DNA of 64,000 bases from Petrosia ficiformis (lineage: Eukaryota > Porifera > Demospongiae > Haplosclerida > Petrosiidae). The DNA lies in contig OX345638.1 in the NCBI GenBank assembly GCA_947044365.1, positions 8,385,701 to 8,449,700 on the forward strand, read 5' to 3'. Below, piece by piece: positions 56,901 through 64,000 of the stretch (positions within the stretch are counted from its first letter, which is position 1; every line of letters starts with the position of its first letter). Made by a program: the position numbers and the translations under genes. The notes beneath the pieces were generated by a model, which did not search any database, was not told the origin of the DNA, and worked only from the letters and a program-made list of their open reading frames with translations.

Positions 56901-59900
56901 TTCATAGTTTTTAAAGAATGTATAATTATTATGCAATGAACATGGTGACATCAAATTGAGTATACATATTTCATTTTGATTTATTTAGAGTCATAAAAAA
57001 TGACTCTATTTTCAAAAAACATTAATATTGAGCATACATTATAATAAAGTTAATGTAATTACTATGCCCTCCAAACAAACAGTAAAATAACAGTACTATA
57101 ATTATATATTGTACAACAAAATTATTAAATAACTGATTTATTGTTTACTCAGTTGCAAGCCCGGATGCAATAATAATAATATTTAGTTGGTCATGCAGGA
57201 TACATGGTAATCAAGGAAGCACTATTAGATATCCTGTGGTTGTTTTTTAATTTTTTTATTTTAATGATTATAATAGTGAAGGGTCTTTCAATAGCACATG
57301 GCTAATATTAGGAAAGCCCTTAAAATAAAACAAAAAGAAATAATAATAAAATACTCTATGCAATATACACTGAATAAGAATTAATTAAAATTACAAACTA
57401 AATAAATTTCTAATTAATAATTTAAAACTATAATAAAATTTATAAGAGACTATATGGTAAGGTAAATTATCCACAAACTAACTGAACTATTCAAAAATGA
57501 ATTTAAACAAGAAGCAGTCCTAGCAAAAGGCTGATATAACTGTAAATTATGTGAATTCCGAGTACGAATGCTCGATATACCTTTAAACTTAAAAATAGAC
57601 CAGTCGCAATTCTACAGACAAATATCTGCACAGATTCCAATATTTTAACATGCTTGACTAGGTAAGGATCCCAAACAAAACAACAGTAATCCAAAATTGG
57701 AAGGACAAGTGACTTGTACATAGTTAGCAAGGTTGCCTTATCACATAAATAGTAAATAATACCCAAGGTCCTCTTGGCCTTGGAACTGACAGATATAATT
57801 TTCAGACAATGAAAGGTTCTCATCAATGATGACACCCAGAAACTGAAATGAGATACACGTTCCAGTTGATGACCGTTGAGGAAGAGACTGAAGTAAGGAA
57901 TTGCATTTTTCTTCCTTGATATGATCATGTATTTCATCTTAGCAACATTAATATTAAGGTGGTTAGCCTCCGACCAATCAAATATTTTTTTCAATATCAC
58001 TCTACCTTATTATTAACTTATTAGACATCTCCAATACCAGAGGTAGGAGCTCGCATGTTCATTTGGCTTTTACTGTCAAAATATACGAGTGGATGGCTAA
58101 GATGGAGGTGCTTACCCATTTTTATAAGTGTAGTCACATTATCTTACTGAGCTACTCAAGTATACAATTACATTTCAGTAATAACTCAAATTCAAGTCAT
58201 AACTAAGCAACTGAATAACCTAGAGCTGCTAAACATAAGAAAATAAATACTCAAACAAAACCACATGACATCTAATTATAAGTAAAGTTAATAAATGTAT
58301 TAAGATACAACAATAACAACCTGTATGATATGCAACTAAATCACTATTCCTTGCAACTGTGTATACTAACTGATAAATGAAATATACTAACTGATAAATG
58401 AAATATTTTATTTAATGTCTAATAACTGACATTTTTTTGTTTCGCTGACATTTCTGATGAATAGTGTATGCCAATAATAATAATAGTTAGTGATCATATG
58501 AATAGTAATAAGCTTTATTGTTCAATTATCAGAAACACTTAGTAGTTCATACTATGTAATGATAAACATTTGTTTGTATTTGACAGCTGTTTTAGCACAC
58601 ACCGCTATGAATCTCTTAGTTGAATGTGGGTTTTCAATAAACTCAAATTGGGACACTCTAGCAAGAGGCATGAACATTCCTCTTGATACAAGACATAAGT
58701 TGAGAGGATATAAAGGTTAGATTGTGAAAATACATTTTGTTAAATCATTACAAACTTTCTAAGAAGATATAGTGGAAGCAGCTTTTAACTTTTTTAGCTA
58801 GAAACAAAAACTTCCAAATAAAGCTTCTTGTGTAGTGAACCCCTCCCACTCCAGTGAAGCGAAAAGGGTCAGGGTGATCTGTGTCCAATGCTTTCACCGA
58901 TATCCAGTGATTTCACTTAACTTTAAGTAGAAGTGATTGTGGATAAGTATGGAGCAATCGAAAAGATAGACTAGGGTTGCAAACATGCACTAGAGAAGTA
59001 GATTGAAGCAACATTTCGGACAGGAAAAGATGTGTTTGCATCTTTGCTAACCAGCTTCTGAATAGTCTTGCATAGTCAGCCTAGTGGCAGCTTATCTGTA
59101 CATTGGATGTTATATTGCTAATATAAGTACAAATTCATATACTGGAATGAGCGTGTAACATATCTTGTGTTCACAGATGTCAGCATAGGAATAATAATAA
59201 TACACGACATGTTACAATACTATACTATAACTTCTTTATTATGACATGTATATCAAATGAAACTAGTCCTTGTAAATATTAGCTGCCTAGCAGAAAAAAC
59301 AATTCAGCATTGAGTAAAATAGAATTATAAAATAGAGCCTATGTGAGCAACATTTACTTTTTAGCCTCCACCCACACATTTCAATTGCATGTATGTTTTC
59401 TTCATAATGTCTTTGTATAGATAATCCTCTTGCACTTGAAGAGGCAATAGACATATTTCTAAAAGCGAATACAAGTCCAGTTACTTGGGATATGTTTGTA
59501 TCAAAAGTGGAAACTGTTGAAAGAACCACTGCAATCAAAATAAGGAAGAAATTAGGACTTGCTAATACACCAGGTATAACTATTACCTATTTCAATTAGG
59601 TTGTCTTTCTAAAGGTCAATCAACGATCTTCATTGCAAAAATATAGTTTCAGTTTTTCAATCAGCATAGATTTACAGAAAATACTGCTTGCATTAATAAG
59701 CCTATCAAACATGATGCTTAGTGGACTTACAGCAATGAAGAAATGGAATTTAGTAGACCAAAAAATGTGCCGCAAAAAACAGTTTATTGTAGTTAATGAT
59801 TACAGTAACCTAGCTGCCTCACCTCCAGGTTGAATATACAAGTGGTAGGTATGGAGCCATATCCAGCACAAAAAACAGCCAAAGATTTCATTTTTTTCAA

Positions 59901-60201
59901 CATTTAAGCTTCCTAAGCACGATACTTTCTGCATAACTAGTCATAGGCTGTGTTTATTGAATGTGTTATACAAATTCATGAGGATGTTATGATAGGGTCA
60001 GTCAATGTCAGTATTTTATTTTTCCCTACAATGCTGTATTTGCATGAATGTGCTCGCAGTGCAGAATCCGCACCACAAGCAAATGTGAAGTAGGATTGCA
60101 CAAGAATTATTACTGACAAGAAAACAATTGCAGTCAATATAATAATTATATAATACTATACATATATATATATTTTTATTTATATATATATATGTATATA
60201 A

Positions 60202-60257
<56 letters not shown>

Positions 60258-61279
60258 TATATTTATATATATACAATAACTAACAGAAACATCAAAGGGC
60301 CGCCGGGTTGTATATACGTAATATACCACGTGGTTCGATAACCACAGGTTTATATTACTGATATACTCACCTCCACGTGACAATTGCATTATACCGAGCA
60401 TGCGCATTACCATCTGCCAAAAAATGGAACCAACACCGAAGAGGAAGTTATCGAGGAAGCAAAAATTTGATACTGTGTCTGCTTCACGATTTAAATTCCC
60501 TACATCACCCAAGTAGATGAGGATCAACTGGAATATACGGCACCGGAAGTAGGCGTAGCAATGGTTTAAATTGACACAGATTAAAACCCTAACGATAAGA
60601 GGCCTAGGATCGAGGGGTGTGTCCTATGAATTTTAATGAGGTGCCGTGTATTCCAGTTGACCCGCCATATACACCAAGAAGACATGGTACATATAATACA
60701 TTCAGTAACTTACAGAAACGACAAACATGCCAAATACACGATGATAGTTGTCATGTTGGGAGCCACTGCGTACACTTATCTGTGTTCTTAGGTATAACCT
60801 TACGCTTCAATTCATCTACGGGTCAATTGGAATACACGGCACCTCATTAAGATTCATAGGACACACCCCTCGATCCTAGGCCTCTTATCGTTAGGGTTTT
60901 AATCTGTGTCAATTTAAACCATTGCTACGCCTACTTCCGGTGCCGTATATTCCAGTTGATCCTATATGGCTAATATAAGACCATCGCCCATCGATATCAG
61001 CCCTTGTTTTCGCCTCGGGCTGATATCTCAGGGCTCGGGTCTTATATTCGCCATATACACCTCGAAGCCATGGTATATATATTACATATATATGTATAGG
61101 TTATATCACAGCACGAGTGCTATATCAGATTTATAAAAACCAAGCCCAAGCAGGTACTATATTCTGACCGCAAGGTGCTATATCTGACCACAGGGTGCTA
61201 TATCTTATACATAAACCTGTGGTTTACTTTAATGTTTCGCTGTATCAGGATATATATACATATATATATATATTATATA

Positions 61280-61332
<53 letters not shown>

Positions 61333-62913
61333 GTATATATATATTTATAAATTTATAATATACACTGTACATGTGTATATGTATGGCTCTAATATAAGAG
61401 CATGTATAAAATAGTTTTGTGGCTTCAATCACATATATACATATGCCGGTGTTCAATGTTTTAGACAACTAGGCCTGCTTACAGTAACCCTCCACTTTGC
61501 CTATGTATGCCAGAGTTAATAAATTCATAATTGTTACATCTATGCACTTAAACCCCAAAAGCCACAACCATTCAATTATAACTGATTTTAGATCAACTAA
61601 CATGTTCATCACTTTATTAGTGATGCACATTGTTTGTGGTTTGTCCAGATTTTAAACCTAATCATCCAGGGGTGTGCTCAAGGTGGCAGATACCAGTTTT
61701 GTATAATTCACTCATTTATTCATTTATTTTATTGCTCAAGAAAACTTAGAAAAGCTGCAGAAAAGATGTGATGATAGTATTCTTTTGCGTATTAGTGGCA
61801 GAATTGATCCATTACTGTATGCATCTTCCTTTGCTTCTGAACCTGAATGTGATGAAATACGTCAGCGCTGTGCTGATAAAGATGTTGATGCTGTCACTAT
61901 AAATTGTAATATGTTGTCCATGTGGAGAAACAGGAAAGGTCCAGAGGCTACATATCAGGCACTTATTGAAATATTTCAAGCAATGAATAATGAAAAGATG
62001 GCTGACCTGATCACTCAATATGCCACAGAAAAATTTCCTAGCCCATGTTCTCATGAATATCAGGATTCTAATGTGAATGACAAAATTCAAGAATTAGTAA
62101 AAAAGAATGCAACAATTAAAGAAAAATTCGCATTTCTTTCTGTGAAAATTATAAAATCACTGGAGAAGACTGAAAAACCGAAACAGCTGACAGCCTATCT
62201 TTCAAATCTCTACCACTTTCAATTTGAAACAACTGACGATATAACAGATATCATCTTGAAAACTTCATCCTGGTTCAACATCAAAGTGCTGAAGAATTTA
62301 GTCGATCGATTCGGAACCCACGAAGACAAAAAGGCATTGTTGCATTACGAAAAAGACCTACGTACTTATCTGAACCAATCTCTCCTTCAAATTCCTTCAG
62401 AATCCTTTCAAAGCAGTAATGACACATCCGAGGTAACAATATGTTACCTGAAGCTTCCAGATGAGGATATTGAAATGCTGGATCTATCAGGTGAAGATGT
62501 ACTGCAAATAGAGGGAAATCTTGCAGACCACTTGGGGATTCCTCGTGAAGTGTTTAACTTGTGCGAATATCGATTAGGATGTATTGAACTTGTATTCAGC
62601 ATCCCAACTACATTGTACAAATCATCAAGTATGTTACAGCAAAGCATGGTTCCAGGTGAATTTCAGAATGAGTTGAGGTTGATTATACAACCTAAAGATA
62701 TATTGTAAGCATATCAGATTAAATTGCAAAAAAAAAACAGTATTATGGTATTTATGTAGGCCTTCAAAGGTGTACTCTGCAAAATTCAAACCTTCTCTAG
62801 TCAATGAAAGATCATTTATGGTAGCTATCTCAATGTATGTATACCATATTCATGATTGTTTATTTTATAGGAGAGTAAGCAGAGAGTTGAGGATACCGTT
62901 CCTTACTTACAAC
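50905..62913 (+). CDS. dual Death-domain protein, unit 4 (8 exons, 3' end open)
   Basis: Exons: 50905-50938, 51045-51089, 56129-56311, 58587-58715, 59421-59573, 61741-62704, 62760-62820, 62871-62913, all with AG/GT borders and consistent phases, open throughout (about 537 residues). It combines the 61-residue module of unit 3 with the split Death domain 1 of unit 1. The large exon (964 nt) is the most divergent: YATEKFPSPCSHE insertion, WFNIKVLKNLVDRFGTHEDK, YLNQSLLQIPSES. After the last exon (phase 1) I find no equivalent of the unit 1 and 3 tail ends. It either continues into the exons at 63257 and 63399 or ends differently. The gene is 12 kb long because of minisatellites, a LINE fragment and a foldback element in its introns. 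Cytosolic Death-domain signalling is the likely sphere. Confidence 0.7.
52925..53185. repeat. 93-bp minisatellite, about 3 units
   Basis: Units with TATTTGAAAAGGCAGC, ACATGTACATGTATGTAACT and AGCACTGCAAATAACATGTG recur at a spacing of 93-95 bp. Open frames along it are periodic artefacts. Confidence 0.85.
54600..54990. repeat. 93-bp minisatellite, about 5 units
   Basis: GGCAGC anchors at 54615, 54708, 54801, 54894 and 54972: three spacings of exactly 93 bp and one of 78 bp, where part of a unit is deleted. The same unit family is scattered through the long introns of units 1 and 3. Confidence 0.9.
56129..56311 (+). CDS. 61-residue unrecognised module, unit 4 exon
   Basis: A 183-nt phase 1-1 exon between ATGCAG and GTCATA, reading KKQLPVVNVYEKLEYVDRCR and SEELRQHYELTSKKSVPAIV. 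Open like its unit 3 counterpart. Confidence 0.6.
57241..58003 (-). mobile_element. truncated LINE (CR1/Jockey-like) 3' fragment
   Basis: The minus frame 58000-57503 reads FDWSEANHLNINVAKMKYMI, SRKKNAIPYFSLFLNGHQLE, KRTLGIIYYL, LYKSLVLPILDYCCFVWDP, the thumb-side region of a LINE reverse transcriptase, distinct from copies A and B. The 3' end is AT-rich (AATAAAAAAATTAAAAAA on the minus strand). The unit 1 paralogue is uninterrupted at about 19055-19070, so this is a 5'-truncated insertion within an intron of unit 4. Later part of the frame is shifted. Confidence 0.82.
58587..59573 (+). CDS. Death domain 1 of unit 4, intron-split form
   Basis: Exons 58587-58715 and 59421-59573, same lengths and phases as in unit 1. 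Reads NLLVECGFSINSNWDTLARG and LEEAIDIFLKANTSPVTWDM. It keeps the Trp-Asp where unit 1 has VSWD. Confidence 0.75.
60160..60275. repeat. (TA)n microsatellite
   Basis: Interrupted TA repeat flanking the foldback region. A second run lies at 61255-61350. Confidence 0.9.
60521..60962. mobile_element. foldback element with nested inverted repeats
   Basis: Arms 60521-60663 and 60820-60962 (143 bp each) are reverse complements with two mismatches, around a 156-bp centre. Each arm itself ends in inverted copies of a 24-bp motif (GGATCAACTGGAATATACGG at one end, the reverse of GGGTCAACTGGAATACACGG at the other), so each arm looks like a small MITE. The region is absent from unit 1. The centre contains GCCATATACACC..GAAG..CATGGTA, repeated just outside the element at 61050. 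Confidence 0.88.
60963..61057. repeat. cruciform-prone inverted repeat
   Basis: TATATGGCTAATATAAGACC (60963-60982) pairs with 61038-61057 with one mismatch, and inside it GATATCAGCCC (60993-61003) pairs perfectly with GGGCTGATATC (61017-61027). It directly abuts the right arm of the foldback element. Confidence 0.8.
61741..62704 (+). CDS. unit 4 large exon: Death domain 2 + helical + beta-alpha-beta-beta modules
   Basis: A 964-nt open exon. Landmarks are MLSMWRNRKGPEATYQALIE, SSWFNIKVLKNLVDRFGTHE and EYRLGCIELVFSIP. It resembles unit 2 in some places (SSSM extension after LYK, IPREVFNL) and unit 1 in others. Confidence 0.8.
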
Positions 62914-63256
62914 GTAAGAACTCACACATTATTATGCATAATTATAATCACAATTATCTGGTAACATGTAAAAATCTTTGTTTTTGAAAGATCTTGTAAC
63001 TATGTCTGGTTACTTCACATCCTTATCTTTATTGAAAACAAGTAAATTGACCTATTGCATCATTACTTGTATGCAGTGCTGTCAAAAAATGGTTGGAATA
63101 ACTAACTTCAAATTAGGATCTGGTTTTAAGTCTACTTCAAATACCAGGCACAATGATTGTGTGCTTAGACTGTACTCTAGTAGTTAGGGTATAGCTTCAC
63201 TGAAGCTAAAAATTTATGTATTCACAAACAGTTGATATTTGTACTTTTTTTGTTAG

Positions 63257-63446
63257 AAACATTGGACAAAATGGATGTTGAAGAATGCATAAATACATCA
63301 AAGGAATTTGATTGTGACTCTGGTAATATATACTTTCTTTTCATTTACTTTATTATGCAATACTACACTATTTTATTTACAATTTAATTCTTACATAGAC
63401 TTTGCACATACAACCTCAGAATCTGACACAGACTCTTCAAAAACTG
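63257..63446 (+). CDS. first exons of a fifth Death-domain unit, or continuation of unit 4
   Basis: 63257-63322 (ETLDKMDVEECINTSKEFDC then DS) and 63399-63446 (FAHTTSESDTDSSKT), both phase 1-1 with AG/GT borders. The second is the Ser/Asp module found at the start of units 1, 3 and 4. An ATG at 63271 could start a new gene, but no CpG promoter precedes it, and the phase also fits direct continuation from 62913. Confidence 0.55.
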
Positions 63447-64000
63447 GTATACACATTATTTATCATTAAAGACACCTATACATGACATGATTATGTTGTA
63501 CAATTATACTCAAACATGAAAGATTCTAAGTTTATTGTCCTTGAACCGTTCAATGTTCATAGTTCTGCAGGAAATGTGGTAATACAAAAAGGAAAACCAT
63601 TCGACTTTATAAAGATTTAATTCACCACATCCTTTGCTATTTGCATGCATTGCATTACGGGAAAAATTGGCTCGTGAAATATTTTCTGTTATTAACAAAC
63701 CTTGCTTGCATGAACTGTTTTGTCATTGTCTGGAAACCATAAGTTTTGAAATGCAAATCCCATTCCAGCAATTTTAAGTAACTCATGTTTGTAATAACAC
63801 TTTCTACAGTGAGATCATAAAATACATGTAAGCTTGAAGTTTAAATGTTCAATCATTTTGGGACAGCTAGGTGTTTAAAAACAAGAGATATAAATGGAAT
63901 AATGGAAATGATTACTTAATTGTATACTAATATACTACTTTTGTAAAGAGCTGTGACACTGCTTCAGATCTTTTATAATGAGCCCATCTTGAGCAAGTTC
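63447..64000. other. no feature seen
   Basis: AT-rich sequence without repeats or a supported frame. It is expected to be intron of the fifth unit. Confidence 0.5.

Overview
The window looks like AT-rich nuclear DNA of an early-branching metazoan, most likely a demosponge. The reasons are short phase-consistent introns, dense micro- and minisatellites, many DNA transposons and retroelements, and a tandem family of proteins with two Death-fold domains joined to C-terminal modules that I associate with sponges and cnidarians. The taxon is inference; no marker gene fixes it. Nothing prokaryotic (operons, Shine-Dalgarno sites, CRISPR, tRNA, rRNA) was seen.

Layout. 0.3-1.5 kb: minus-strand 3' exons of a multi-pass membrane protein. 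4.1-6.6 kb: decayed AP-1 gamma-adaptin (HEAT exons, hinge, ear). 6.86-9.66 kb: a complete but dead Mutator-like (MULE) transposon with terminal inverted repeats and a 9-bp target duplication, followed by a duplicated adaptin exon. 10.6-14.9 kb and 25.7-32.7 kb: two copies of one segmental duplication carrying membrane-protein exons, (CATC)n/(GATG)n satellites, a LINE and a Crypton/DUF3504-like relic. 15.7-24.0 kb (unit 1), 34.2-39.3 kb (unit 2, broken by a Ty3/gypsy insertion), 42.0-49.3 kb (unit 3) and 50.9-62.9 kb (unit 4) are four plus-strand paralogues of one Death-domain gene. A fifth set of exons begins at 63.26 kb. A fragment of a further copy lies inverted at 15.1-15.4 kb.

The Death-domain genes are the main content. 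Units 1 and 3 splice in silico into open frames of 507 and 564 residues. The order is a short Ser/Asp-rich N terminus, sometimes a 61-residue unrecognised module, Death domain 1, then one large exon with Death domain 2, a helical WFN/FG module and a beta-alpha-beta-beta module, then small tail exons. Every cassette exon before the large exon is phase 1-1, so modules can be lost, gained or duplicated without breaking frame, and the paralogues differ in just this way. Units 1, 3 and 4 start behind a CpG-containing promoter with NRF1-like palindromes and a TATA-like box about 50 bp before the ATG. By analogy with metazoan Death-domain adaptors, a signalling role in cell death or innate immunity is plausible but not shown.

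Because the locus is built of paralogous blocks, several insertions (MULE, two MITEs, a LINE, a gypsy element) have their pre-insertion site preserved elsewhere in the same window, which gives exact element boundaries and target duplications.
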